64,000 nucleotides of DNA, from positions 124,001 to 188,000 of the forward strand of contig JAKISF010000001.1 of the NCBI GenBank assembly GCA_021648725.1, read 5' to 3'. The notes under the pieces are model-generated. The model had not been told where the DNA came from. It saw only the letters and a program-made list of their open reading frames with translations, and did not search any database. Origin of the DNA: Bacteroidales bacterium. Lineage in GTDB: Bacteria > Bacteroidota > Bacteroidia > Bacteroidales > JAADGE01. A program made the position numbers and the translations under genes. Positions 46,088 through 54,322 of this stretch are shown here, one piece after another (position 1 is the stretch's first letter; each line of letters starts with the position of its first letter).

Positions 46088-46212
46088 AATATTGCCAACT
46101 TAATAAACATGCGAAAAATTCTCGGTTAAACAAAAAACAGTTAAAAAATAAAGTTTGTACGGTTTATTTCAGGTTTTAGTTTTATTTCTTACACCCGACA
46201 ATATTAATAAAA

Positions 46213-46236
46213 AAGACCGCCTAAAACAGCGGTCTT
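46213..46236 (-). terminator. Terminator of the peroxiredoxin gene
   Basis: Arms AAGACCGC (46213-46220) and GCGGTCTT (46229-46236) form a GC-rich 8-bp stem. On the minus strand it is followed by a T-rich tract, so it ends the peroxiredoxin transcript. It lacks a T-run on the plus strand and is therefore not a good terminator for the upstream T9SS cargo gene. Confidence 0.8.
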
Positions 46237-46257
46237 AAAATTTGTATTGATAACTAA

Positions 46258-46899
46258 TTATTTTTTGCCGAGATATTCAGCAATTCCTACTTGTGTTGCA
46301 ACTAATCCTTCGTCGCCTTGTTTCCAGTCTGCCGGACAAACTTCACCGTTTTTTTCAAAATATTGTAAAGCATCAATCATTCTTAATGTTTCGTTAATGC
46401 TTCTTCCCAAAGGCATATTGTTTACAACTTGGTGCTGAACCGTTCCTTCTTTATCAATTAAAAATAAGCCTCTGTATGCCATAGGTGTTCCGTTAAAAAC
46501 CATTTTGTAATCATCAGAACCTTCTTCAAAATCATAATTTCCTGCAAGAACATCATAATCTAATGAAATTGTTTTATTTTGATCTGCAACCAAAGGATAT
46601 TTTACACCTTTAATTCCGCCGTCGTTTAATTCGGTTTGTAACCATTTCCAGTGTGAGAATTGAGAATCGGTTGATACTCCTATTACTTGAACGTTTCTTT
46701 TGTCAAATTCTTCCATTTTTTCTTGGAATGCAATAATTTCCGTGGGACATACAAAAGTAAAATCTGCAGGATAAAAGAAAAGAACAACATATTTCTTTCC
46801 TATATAATCTTCTAATTTGAATGCGTCTATCATTTCGCCTCCGTTTGATACAGCCGGAGCCGTAAATAAAGGAGCTTTTTTCCCTGTTAAAACTGCCAT
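46258..46899 (-). CDS. 2-Cys peroxiredoxin (AhpC/Prx1 type)
   Basis: Reduces hydrogen peroxide and organic hydroperoxides. 213 aa. The peroxidatic Cys51 is in FYPADFTFVCPTEIIAF and the resolving cysteine in GEVCPADWKQG near residue 188, with the C-terminal tail typical of typical 2-Cys enzymes. No ahpF or other thiol-reductase gene is adjacent, so the electron donor may be thioredoxin. It has a full-consensus promoter (46947-46978) overlapped by a large inverted repeat, which points to regulated expression. Confidence 0.95.
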   Translation of the reverse strand: MAVLTGKKAPLFTAPAVSNGGEMIDAFKLEDYIGKKYVVLFFYPADFTFVCPTEIIAFQEKMEEFDKRNVQVIGVSTDSQFSHWKWLQTELNDGGIKGVKYPLVADQNKTISLDYDVLAGNYDFEEGSDDYKMVFNGTPMAYRGLFLIDKEGTVQHQVVNNMPLGRSINETLRMIDALQYFEKNGEVCPADWKQGDEGLVATQVGIAEYLGKK

Positions 46900-46946
46900 A
46901 ATCTATTTTTTTAAAGTTATTTATATGAATAAAATATTTACAGATG

Positions 46947-46978
46947 CAAATGTATGAAATTATTCTTATTTAGACAAA
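46947..46978 (-). promoter_or_regulatory. Promoter of the peroxiredoxin gene
   Basis: On the minus strand TTTG (46975-46978) and TACATTTG (46947-46954) are 20 bp apart, a full consensus match. The spacer is occupied by the left arm of the inverted repeat at 46957-46997. Confidence 0.8.
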
Positions 46979-46997
46979 TTATAAATAAGAATAATTT
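46957..46997. repeat. Inverted repeat with 16-bp arms, candidate operator
   Basis: Arms 46957-46972 (AAATTATTCTTATTTA) and 46982-46997 are perfect reverse complements around a nine-nt spacer. It lies between divergent genes and overlaps the promoter of the peroxiredoxin gene and reaches to within 8 nt of the facing promoter. On the plus strand it is followed by a T-rich tract, so a terminator for antisense transcripts is an alternative; one G-C pair in 16 would make a weak terminator. Confidence 0.8.
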
Positions 46998-47004
46998 TGT
47001 TTTT

Positions 47005-47033
47005 TTTGAAATCATGCTAATTTATTACTTTTG
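47005..47033 (+). promoter_or_regulatory. Promoter of the WbqC-like gene
   Basis: TTTG (47005-47008) and TACTTTTG (47026-47033) are 17 bp apart, slightly shorter than ideal, 19 nt before the ATG. Confidence 0.6.
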
Positions 47034-47052
47034 AGAATTATTATTTTTAGTA

Positions 47053-47670
47053 ATGGCTATATTTTCAATTGCATATTTTCCGCCGGTACAATATTTTTCA
47101 GAGTTAATTAATTCTGAAGAAAATATTATTGAACAAAATGAAAACTACACAAAGCAGTCATACAGAAATCGTTGCGAGATATTGTCTTCGAACGTAAAAC
47201 AAACTCTAAGTATTCCGATAATAAAAAAGTCAGGTAATAAACAATTAATTAAAGACGTAAAGATTGATTATAAAAACGATTGGCAAAACATTCATTTAAA
47301 AAGTTTGCAGGCTGCATACCTTTCTTCTCCTTTTTATGAATTTTATATTGATGCTTTGTTGCCTTTTTTTGAAAAAAAGTATAAATTTTTATTTGATTTG
47401 AATTTGGAAATTATTATGACAATTTTGGAAGAACTGCAAATTAAAAAGAAAATAACTTTAACGAATGAATATAAAACCACTTATAATTATTCGGATTTCA
47501 GAAGTTCAATTCATCCGAAGAAAAGTTTTCTAACAGCATGCAATAAATTTGTCGTAAAAAGATATACGCAAGTGTTTTTTGAAAAGTTCGACTTTATACC
47601 GAATTTATCAATATTAGATTTGTTGTTTAATGAAGGTCCCGATTCTATAAACTATTTGTTATTAAAATAA
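47053..47670 (+). CDS. WbqC-like family protein
   Basis: 205 aa of the WbqC family, recognised from AYFPPVQYF at residues 7-15, NYTKQSYRNRCEI, LSIPI, VKIDYKNDWQNIHLKSLQAAYLSSPFYEFY and FLFDLN. The family was named from O-antigen/polysaccharide gene clusters; its reaction is not established. Here it stands alone, divergent from the peroxiredoxin gene and convergent with the phosphatase-like gene, whose 3' end it overlaps by 9 nt. Confidence 0.8.
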   Translation: MAIFSIAYFPPVQYFSELINSEENIIEQNENYTKQSYRNRCEILSSNVKQTLSIPIIKKSGNKQLIKDVKIDYKNDWQNIHLKSLQAAYLSSPFYEFYIDALLPFFEKKYKFLFDLNLEIIMTILEELQIKKKITLTNEYKTTYNYSDFRSSIHPKKSFLTACNKFVVKRYTQVFFEKFDFIPNLSILDLLFNEGPDSINYLLLK

Positions 47671-49293
47671 TTCTTCCAAAACTTTACCTGTTGAAGCGTT
47701 AGGATATGCAATTTGCAGAAATCGTGCAAGTGTAGGAGCAACATCTGTAATTGAAACAGATTTATAGCTTTCTCCCGCTTTTATTTTCCAACCGTAGAAA
47801 ATCAGAGGAACATTTGTGAAATTTCTGTAACCTGAGCCGTATTCATTGTCGCTGCCGGGAACATAACCGGGTTCTAAAATAATTGAAATGTCGCCCGAAC
47901 GTTTTTTATGATAACTGTTTTGTGCTCTCATTAACATTCCCGATGTATAATTTCTGCTTTCTAAATCGTTTGAAGTTACACTATTTGCAACACCGGTAAA
48001 ATCAACAATAAAACTTGCAATTTTATTTTGAATTTCGGCTAATTTAAATTTTTCGTCTTCAATTCTGTTTCGGTTTAAGTACATATAAGAACCGTCAAAA
48101 TATTCAATGAAATTATCGTTATTATATATTGCTTTTACAAAACTTTTTATTAGGGTTTCGGCGTTTTTATCTTTAAAATAACCGCCGGGCATATTAATAT
48201 TTTTCAATAATCTGGGAGAATCGGTTGAACCTCTGTCGGAAATAAGTATTATAACCGTATTTTCAATTCCGACAAAATCGTCAATAAAATTTATAAAATG
48301 CTGTAAATCACGGTCTAACCTTATGTAGGTGTCTGCAATTTCCATAGAACGAATGCTGAATTTTTTTGTAATATTTGAACTTGCCGTAAAACTTATATTT
48401 AAATAATCGCAATATTCATCTTTTCCGAGATTTTCATTTACAATAGCCGATACGGCAAAATCTTTTGTATATGTATTTCCGAAAGGAGTATAATTAAGAA
48501 TATCGTAATTGCCTGCATCTTTTTTTAACATCGGAAGTTGATACGGAAAAGTATTGTGACCTCCTAAATAACCTATTTCAAAAGAGTTATCATCACCTAA
48601 GCATTCATTGTATTTTTCTTTCGGCAAAAAAGTATCCCATTCTTTAAATAAATAAATATCGGGAAATTTTTTACTGTTAAATCTGTTTACCCATTTCGGA
48701 AGTTGCGGAAAATAATAACTGCTTGAAATCCAGTTTCCTGTTTTTTTATCAAACCAGTAAGCAGCATTTCCGAGATGTCCTGCAGGTAATACGGCTGCAT
48801 AATCTTTAGGTGAAATACTTATAACTTTTGATTGTTTGAAATTTGAGAGCCTTAATTCGTCAGAGAAAGTTGATGCAAGTAATGATTTCGGTGAGTTTTT
48901 ATAATTTTCGGAATCGGTTCCGAGTGCTGTTACGTTTTTATCATAAACGCAATATACTTTTTTGTTTGAAAGACGTTTATACCACCAATCATTTACAATG
49001 CCGTGTTGTGAAGGGTTTGAGCCGGTAACCAATGTTGCATAGCCGGAGGATGATTTTGTGTAAAGATATTCATATTCGGCATTTCTGTAAAACATACCTT
49101 TGTTAACGAGTTTTTTAAAGCCCCCTTCGCTGAATTTATCCCAATATTTATACAGGTAATCATACCTCATGCCTTCTACAACAATACTGACTATCAGTTT
49201 CGGTTTTTCAGGAGGTGTTTTTTTTTGGGCAGCACTTTTGAAAGTGAAAGCAGATATTAACAATAAAAGTATTAGTATGTTTTTTTTTTGCAT
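47662..49293 (-). CDS. PafA-like alkaline phosphatase superfamily protein, probably catalytically inactive
   Basis: 543 aa with a signal peptide (about 1-22), colinear with PafA-type monoesterases. Against my recollection of the Elizabethkingia PafA residues, most active-site positions are changed: Glu40 for the zinc ligand Asp38, Ser81 for nucleophile Thr79, Tyr165 for Arg164, Ser306 for Asp305, Lys310 for His309, Arg354 for His353 (SDRGS instead of a DHG motif) and Asn494 for His486 (TNVPL instead of THVPL). Lys163, Asn101 and Asp353 are kept. Flanking scaffold segments such as LPAGHLGNAAYWFD and DTYIRLDRDL are well conserved, and the frame is intact. It looks like a secreted pseudoenzyme under selection; its role is unknown. 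Confidence 0.85.
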   Translation of the reverse strand: MQKKNILILLLLISAFTFKSAAQKKTPPEKPKLIVSIVVEGMRYDYLYKYWDKFSEGGFKKLVNKGMFYRNAEYEYLYTKSSSGYATLVTGSNPSQHGIVNDWWYKRLSNKKVYCVYDKNVTALGTDSENYKNSPKSLLASTFSDELRLSNFKQSKVISISPKDYAAVLPAGHLGNAAYWFDKKTGNWISSSYYFPQLPKWVNRFNSKKFPDIYLFKEWDTFLPKEKYNECLGDDNSFEIGYLGGHNTFPYQLPMLKKDAGNYDILNYTPFGNTYTKDFAVSAIVNENLGKDEYCDYLNISFTASSNITKKFSIRSMEIADTYIRLDRDLQHFINFIDDFVGIENTVIILISDRGSTDSPRLLKNINMPGGYFKDKNAETLIKSFVKAIYNNDNFIEYFDGSYMYLNRNRIEDEKFKLAEIQNKIASFIVDFTGVANSVTSNDLESRNYTSGMLMRAQNSYHKKRSGDISIILEPGYVPGSDNEYGSGYRNFTNVPLIFYGWKIKAGESYKSVSITDVAPTLARFLQIAYPNASTGKVLEELF

Positions 49294-49320
49294 AGGGATT
49301 TTAATTTCGGAATAAAATTA

Positions 49321-49350
49321 ACCCGAAAATTTTAAATTAAATTTTCGGGT
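49321..49350 (-). terminator. Terminator after the zinc-ribbon gene
   Basis: Arms 49321-49332 and 49339-49350 (ACCCGAAAATTT / AAATTTTCGGGT) form a perfect 12-bp stem, followed on the minus strand by TAATTTTATT. It separates the Nif3/zinc-ribbon unit from the phosphatase-like gene. Confidence 0.78.
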
Positions 49351-49375
49351 AATGTTTTATATCTTTAAAGAATAG

Positions 49376-50125
49376 TTATTTAATTTCATCAGCAAGAACC
49401 GAGTCAACTATAATTCTTCCGCAATGTTCACAAAAAATAATCTTTTTTCTTGTTGCGATGTCAAGTTGTTTTTGTGGCGGGATTTTATTGTGGCAACCTC
49501 CGCAAGCACCTCTGTCGATAGGAGCAATTGCAAGACCGTTTCTTACATTGTTTCTTATTCGAGTATAAGATTTTGTAAGTCTTTCATCGATTTTAGAAAT
49601 TATTTTTTCCGATTCTTTAATTAATTTATCTTCTTCAATTTTTGTTTCGCCGGTAATTGCTCCAAGTTCTCCTTTCTTTTCTTTTAATTCTGCTTTTTTG
49701 TCTTTAACAATTTCTTTTACTTCTTTTGTTTTTTCTTTTTCAAGTTTAATTTTCTCTTTATATTCTTTTATTCTTTTTTCGCTTAATTCAACTTCTAATT
49801 TTTGAAATTCAATTTCTTTATTTAATGAATCAAATTCGCGGTTATTTTTTACGGTTGCTTGTTGCTTTTCGTATTTTTTAATTTTTTCTTCCGATTCAAT
49901 AATTTGATTCTTTCGGTCTGATATTGAATGGTTTAATTTTTCAAGTTCTTCTTTAATTTTACTTACTCTTGTATCTAAACCTACAATATCATCTTCAAGT
50001 TCTTTAACTTGCAGAGGTAATTCACCTCTTAAAGTTTTTATATTATCCATTGTTGAATCAATTGTTTGTAATTTAAACAACAATTTCAGTTTTTGTTCTT
50101 CTGTTTGCTTAGTCTTGTCAGCCAT
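49376..50125 (-). CDS. Coiled-coil protein with C4 zinc ribbon (DUF164-like)
   Basis: 249 aa. Residues 5-185 are a long antiparallel coiled coil rich in Lys/Glu. The C-terminus holds a zinc ribbon, CGGCHNKIPPQKQ followed after about 18 residues by CEHCGRI. This is the zf-RING_7/DUF164 family. Roles in nucleic-acid or membrane processes have been suggested but are not settled. It starts 3 nt after the Nif3-like gene, a pairing common in Bacteroidota. Confidence 0.88.
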   Translation of the reverse strand: MADKTKQTEEQKLKLLFKLQTIDSTMDNIKTLRGELPLQVKELEDDIVGLDTRVSKIKEELEKLNHSISDRKNQIIESEEKIKKYEKQQATVKNNREFDSLNKEIEFQKLEVELSEKRIKEYKEKIKLEKEKTKEVKEIVKDKKAELKEKKGELGAITGETKIEEDKLIKESEKIISKIDERLTKSYTRIRNNVRNGLAIAPIDRGACGGCHNKIPPQKQLDIATRKKIIFCEHCGRIIVDSVLADEIK

Positions 50126-50128
50126 TGT

Positions 50129-51223
50129 CTATAAATAGTTAATTGGATTTGTATTTATTTCTGATAAAAAACACGCAAAGTTATTAAATTTTTTCACAAG
50201 CACATCAAAAATTAATTCTTTTGTGAATTGTTCTGTTTCATAATGTCCGGCATCTGCAATAATTATTTTATTTTCAGTATCAAAAAATTCGTGATATTTA
50301 AAATCTCCGCTTATAAAAATATCAGCTTTTTCGGCTATTGCATCTTTTAATAAAAAACTTCCGGAACCGCCGCAAAGTGCAACTTTTTTAATTTTGTTTC
50401 CTGTTAATTTTGTATGCTTAACAGTTCCGGTATTGAGCGTCGTTTTAATTCTTTTAAGAAAACTTAAAGCATCTTCGGGTTTGCTGAGTTCTCCTATCAT
50501 TCCTGCTCCTGCATTATTATATTTATTTTCAAGCGAATAAAGATCATACGCAACTTCTTCATAAGGGTGCGACAGGAATAATGCGTTTAGAATTTGATTT
50601 TCGAGATGTTTCGGGTAAATAGTTTCAATTTTAATCTCATTTTCAAAATGTATTTTATTTTTCTTCCCGACAAATGGGTTTGTATTATCTCCGGCTCTGA
50701 AAGTTCCTTGCCCCGAACTGTTAAAGCTGCAATTGTCGTAATTGCCGATATGTCCTGCTCCTGCATTAAAGATTTCTGTTCTTACTTTTTCGGCATGTTC
50801 TTCGGGAACGAATGTTATTAATTTTCTGAGGTGATTATTTACAGGTCTTAGTATTTTGTAATTTTTCAAGTTTAATTTTTTGCAAAGCATTGCATTTACT
50901 CCTGAATTTACATTATCCAAATTTGTATGAACGGCATAAATTGCAATATCATTTTTTATTGCTTTAATTATTGTTCGTTCAACATAATTTTTTCCGGTAA
51001 TTTTTTTTAATCCTTTGAAAATAATCGGATGATGCGAAATTATCAGATTTGCTTCTTTTTTTATTGCTTCTTCAACAACATCTTCAACAGTATCAAGTGT
51101 AATTATTACTCCTTTAAGGTCATTATTTTTATTTCCGGTTATTAAACCTGCATTGTCATAAGGTTCTTGAAATGAGAGCGGTGCAAGTGTTTCTAAATAG
51201 TTAGTTATATCTTTTATTTTCAT
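50129..51223 (-). CDS. Nif3-like dinuclear metal centre protein
   Basis: 364 aa of the Nif3/DUF34 family, which forms hexamers with a two-metal site. Metal-ligand motifs are LIISHHPIIFKGLK (His-His, near 62-75), AVHTNLDNVNSGVNA and the C-terminal ADAGHYETEQF (His and Glu). A CutA-like insert of about 120 residues lies in the middle, giving the long form of the family. The biochemical role is unsettled; it has sometimes been called GTP cyclohydrolase I type 2. It starts 5 nt after the gene for the PD-(D/E)xK-like protein. Confidence 0.92.
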   Translation of the reverse strand: MKIKDITNYLETLAPLSFQEPYDNAGLITGNKNNDLKGVIITLDTVEDVVEEAIKKEANLIISHHPIIFKGLKKITGKNYVERTIIKAIKNDIAIYAVHTNLDNVNSGVNAMLCKKLNLKNYKILRPVNNHLRKLITFVPEEHAEKVRTEIFNAGAGHIGNYDNCSFNSSGQGTFRAGDNTNPFVGKKNKIHFENEIKIETIYPKHLENQILNALFLSHPYEEVAYDLYSLENKYNNAGAGMIGELSKPEDALSFLKRIKTTLNTGTVKHTKLTGNKIKKVALCGGSGSFLLKDAIAEKADIFISGDFKYHEFFDTENKIIIADAGHYETEQFTKELIFDVLVKKFNNFACFLSEINTNPINYL

Positions 51224-51228
51224 GTTTT

Positions 51229-51690
51229 TTAATTATTCATAATTATTTCGTAATCCGGAATATTTTTTAAAAAAATATAAGAATTATCATTATAATTCGG
51301 TTTACAGCAATAGTGAGTTATGCCGTTTGTTACAATCAAATATTTTGCTTTAAAATTCATATTATATCGGGCAATTTGGTCAAAAGCATCCTGTGATATT
51401 TTAACTTTCGGGGCTTTACATTCTACAATTATACTTACATTGCCTTGTTTGTCGTATAAAACTATGTCGGTTCGTTTTGTTGTATCGTAAATTTTTAATT
51501 GTTTTTCTACGGCTAATAATCCTTTCGGATATTGTTTCTTTTCAATTAAATAATGAATAAATTGTTGCCTTACATATTCTTCGGGAGTTAATAGAATGTA
51601 TTTTTTTCGAATTATGTCAAAACCGGAAAGTCCTTTTTCGGTTTCTTTAAATTTTATTTGGTATTCGGGAAGATTAAGCTTCGGAAACAT
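51229..51690 (-). CDS. HsdR N-terminal-like (HSDR_N_2) protein, PD-(D/E)xK fold
   Basis: 153 aa from the ATG at 51690. A longer frame upstream overlaps the Memo gene and is not credible. The nuclease-fold core is RTDIVLYDKQG followed by VECKAPKV, giving the D...ExK pattern with Cys in the middle position, and a Gln in FDQIARYN, as in the N-terminal domain of type I restriction HsdR subunits. No helicase part, HsdM or HsdS is present, so it is a stand-alone protein. It is widespread in Bacteroidota; its substrate is unknown. A -7 box ends 4 nt before the ATG. Confidence 0.85.
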   Translation of the reverse strand: MFPKLNLPEYQIKFKETEKGLSGFDIIRKKYILLTPEEYVRQQFIHYLIEKKQYPKGLLAVEKQLKIYDTTKRTDIVLYDKQGNVSIIVECKAPKVKISQDAFDQIARYNMNFKAKYLIVTNGITHYCCKPNYNDNSYIFLKNIPDYEIIMNN

Positions 51691-51694
51691 ATTG

Positions 51695-51728
51695 CAAATA
51701 TAATTTTTATTTGTCTTCAAAAACCAAA
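51695..51728 (-). promoter_or_regulatory. Promoter of the HSDR_N_2-Nif3-zinc ribbon unit
   Basis: TATATTTG on the minus strand (51695-51702) is separated from the start codon only by CAAT. A TTTG lies 22 bp further upstream (51725-51728). The promoter is partly inside the end of the Memo gene. The message would be leaderless or nearly so. Confidence 0.5.
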
Positions 51729-52543
51729 ATTGAAGCATAATCCACAACTTCATCAGATTGGCGGACTTCTCCGGAATGTCCGAATTTAAGAAGTTCGGCT
51801 TTCGGATTGTTTGAAACAATTTTTGCAAACTCGGTAAGAGATGCCGAAGGACCGTAACCGCACATTGAAATATTATTTTTATTTACGGTATTAATAATTT
51901 CTTCTGAATTAAATTTCAATATTTGATTAATTACTTTCTCATCTTGTTTTTTTCCGAATTCATGGTTTACAAAATGAGAAAAATCGGAAGATGCAATAAA
52001 ACAAATTTTCCGATTTAGTTTTAAAGATGCAAAATGAATTCGACTTGCAATTAATTGAGCATTATAAAAGTTTTGTTCGGACATTGTAATCGGCAAAATT
52101 TTAAACTCATAATCTAAAAAATATTGCAGCATCGGTAATATTACTTCTCCTGAATGTTCATGTTTATGTGCATCTGAAGAAAAATCAAATTTTGTAAGTT
52201 CTGCAAATTCATTATCAATTTTCACTATTCCGAAAGGACTTTCCCAAGCATCATTTTTATCAAGAGCAATTTTTGCCCCGTAGCCTGTGTGGTTCGGATT
52301 TACGATAACAAATGTGTCAAATTTTTGTTTGCTTTGTTTTAATATTTCAAAAAAATGAACTGCTTGATATGCCGAATAAATGTAACCGGCATGCGGAACT
52401 AAAGCACCTATAATTTTGTTTTTTGATAAATCAATATTGATATGTTTTTTTTCAGACTTAACTATTTGTTCTAATAGTTTGTTAAGTTCGTTTACATAAG
52501 ACGGATAAAATTTTCCCGAAACGGCAGCTTTCCTGATTTTCAT
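51707..52543 (-). CDS. amrB: AmmeMemoRadiSam system protein B (Memo family)
   Basis: 278 aa of the Memo family, related in fold to extradiol dioxygenases. Likely metal ligands are His in LVPHAGYIYSA (about 49-59), His in NPNHTGYGA, and Cys in MCGYGPSAS near the C-terminus, matching the His/His/Cys of human MEMO1. SSDFSHF is also conserved. The pathway and substrate are unknown. It starts 23 nt after the radical SAM gene, its usual partner. The third usual partner, the AMMECR1-domain protein A, is not in the window. Confidence 0.92.
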   Translation of the reverse strand: MKIRKAAVSGKFYPSYVNELNKLLEQIVKSEKKHINIDLSKNKIIGALVPHAGYIYSAYQAVHFFEILKQSKQKFDTFVIVNPNHTGYGAKIALDKNDAWESPFGIVKIDNEFAELTKFDFSSDAHKHEHSGEVILPMLQYFLDYEFKILPITMSEQNFYNAQLIASRIHFASLKLNRKICFIASSDFSHFVNHEFGKKQDEKVINQILKFNSEEIINTVNKNNISMCGYGPSASLTEFAKIVSNNPKAELLKFGHSGEVRQSDEVVDYASILVFEDK

Positions 52544-52566
52544 GATATACTTTAGTTAATTCTGAA

Positions 52567-53574
52567 TTAGTTTATTATCGGAATTTTTGTATTGCAGTTC
52601 ATACATCTGTTTTTACTGATATTCGAGATTCGTGTGTAATACTTATCGCGAGAAATAAGACGCTCATTGCAAACTCGACAGATTGTGTTACTTCCTTCTT
52701 CTGAAATAATATTACCGAGATAAACATAATTAAGGTGTTTTTTTGCAATATTATAAAGCTTAATCATTGTTTCTTTTGGTGTATGTTCAATATCCATATT
52801 ATAAGAAGGATAATACCTCGAAATATGCAAGATTAAATTTTTACCTGCTATTTTTACAAGCTCATTAATCATTTCTTCAAAAATTGATTCGTCATCATTT
52901 AATGTAGGGATAATTAAATTTGTTAATTCTAAATGTTTTTTATGATTTGCAATTATTTTTACGGTTTCGAGAACCGGTTTTAAGGATGAGCCTGTTTGTT
53001 CTTTATAAAAAGTTTCGGTAAATGCCTTAATGTCAATATTAAATGCATCAATGTATTTGATAATTTTATTTAGGGGTTTTTTGTTGATATAACCGTTTGA
53101 AACAATTACATTTTTAAGTTTTGCTTTATGAGCTTTTTTTGCCGTATCATACATAAATTCATACCAAACAGTAGGTTCATTGTATGTGTATGCAATTCCT
53201 ATATTATTTCTTGTTCTTTTTGCTTCTTTAATTATGTGTTCAGGATATATTATTTTTGAATTGTTAAAATCAGTTACTTTTGTTTGTGAAATATTGCTGT
53301 TTTGACAGAAATTACATTTCAAATTACAGCCGAGACTTCCTATTGATAAAATATTTTTTCCGGGATAAAAATGATACAGCGGTTTTTTTTCGATAGGATC
53401 TGAATGAATTGCTGAAATTTGTGCATAATTTTCACTTATTAATTTACCTCCTGCATTCTTTCTTACTTTACATATTCCGTATTTGCCTTCATTAATAATA
53501 CAATTATGCGGACATAAAGTGCATTTAACTTGCTTATTTTTAAGCTTGTAGTAATATTTTGCTTTCTTAATCAT
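52567..53574 (-). CDS. amrS: AmmeMemoRadiSam system radical SAM enzyme
   Basis: 335 aa, related to pyruvate formate-lyase activating enzymes. The [4Fe-4S]/SAM motif is GCNLKCNFCQN (C-x3-C-x2-C, near 83-93). An N-terminal cysteine set (KCTLCPHNC, GICKVRK) and a C-terminal four-Cys zinc-like motif (CRVCNERL then CMNCNTKI) are typical of AmrS. It should cleave S-adenosylmethionine to make a radical on an unknown substrate, in concert with the adjacent Memo protein. Confidence 0.92.
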   Translation of the reverse strand: MIKKAKYYYKLKNKQVKCTLCPHNCIINEGKYGICKVRKNAGGKLISENYAQISAIHSDPIEKKPLYHFYPGKNILSIGSLGCNLKCNFCQNSNISQTKVTDFNNSKIIYPEHIIKEAKRTRNNIGIAYTYNEPTVWYEFMYDTAKKAHKAKLKNVIVSNGYINKKPLNKIIKYIDAFNIDIKAFTETFYKEQTGSSLKPVLETVKIIANHKKHLELTNLIIPTLNDDESIFEEMINELVKIAGKNLILHISRYYPSYNMDIEHTPKETMIKLYNIAKKHLNYVYLGNIISEEGSNTICRVCNERLISRDKYYTRISNISKNRCMNCNTKIPIIN

Positions 53575-53682
53575 TTAAATATAAATATACAACTTCTTGA
53601 AGTTTTTTGCAAATGAATTTTAGTTTGAAGTTGGTTATTGCTGAATTACGGTTTTAGTATATCCTGAATGTATAAATATTTA

Positions 53683-54150
53683 TTACATATATTCCTTTAA
53701 ATCAATACATTTAGGAATAAACTGACAAATATTTCCGTTATGTTTTAATATTTCTCTTAAAATTGTAGAACTGACAGGTGTGTGTTTTGCTTCGGTTAAT
53801 AAGAATACTGTTTCAATATTTTTTGCCATATAGTGGTTCATTTGAGCAATTGCTCTTTCATATTCAAAATCAGAGGCAGTTCGCAAGCCTCTTAATATAA
53901 AGTTAATCTTATTTTCTTTGCAGAACTCAACTGTAAGTTTATTATATGCTTCAACTTTTATTTTGTTATTATATTTAAAAATCTCCTTAATAATTTTGAT
54001 TCTGTTTTCAACGGTAAAAAAGCCTTTTTTTGTTGAATTATAGCCAATTGCAATAATAATTTCATCAAATAAAGCCAAAGCTCTTATGACTATTGATTCA
54101 TGCCCGATTGTAAAAGGATCAAAAGATCCCGGAAAGATTGCTCGTTTCAT
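53683..54150 (-). CDS. coaD: Phosphopantetheine adenylyltransferase
   Basis: Adds AMP to 4'-phosphopantetheine, the penultimate step of CoA synthesis. The 155 aa are family length. The nucleotidyltransferase motif PGSFDPFTIGH (about residues 7-17), RGLRTASDFEYE and the ISSTxxR-like HTPVSSTILREI are intact. Single gene, separated by 108 nt from the radical SAM gene. It complements coaBC at 29-30 kb. Confidence 0.96.
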   Translation of the reverse strand: MKRAIFPGSFDPFTIGHESIVIRALALFDEIIIAIGYNSTKKGFFTVENRIKIIKEIFKYNNKIKVEAYNKLTVEFCKENKINFILRGLRTASDFEYERAIAQMNHYMAKNIETVFLLTEAKHTPVSSTILREILKHNGNICQFIPKCIDLKEYM

Positions 54151-54288
54151 TTTTCTTAATTTATTGTAAAAATAAACAATATTGATAAATAAAACTAAGA
54201 AAAAGAGAATATGTTATTTTACAAAATACTGTATAGCCCTTATCTGTTAATAAGGTTAAGTGCCATTTTTTTATATGAAAAAAATTTA

Positions 54289-54296
54289 TAATTTTG
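54289..54296 (+). promoter_or_regulatory. -7 box for the SpoIIAA/STAS-like gene
   Basis: TAATTTTG, 26 nt before the ATG. No TTTG at the -33 distance, so partial support. Confidence 0.45.
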
Positions 54297-54322
54297 GATA
54301 ACAAATTAAATTGCAATTTTTT

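Noticed and set aside
51229-51690. HsdR-like protein as part of a restriction-modification or defence island
   Set aside because: Only the small nuclease-fold domain is present, with no HsdM, HsdS or helicase, and neighbours are housekeeping genes.
51691-51828. N-terminal extension of the HSDR_N_2 protein
   Set aside because: It overlaps the end of the Memo gene by more than 100 nt and has no family-like sequence; the ATG at 51690 directly after a promoter box is better.
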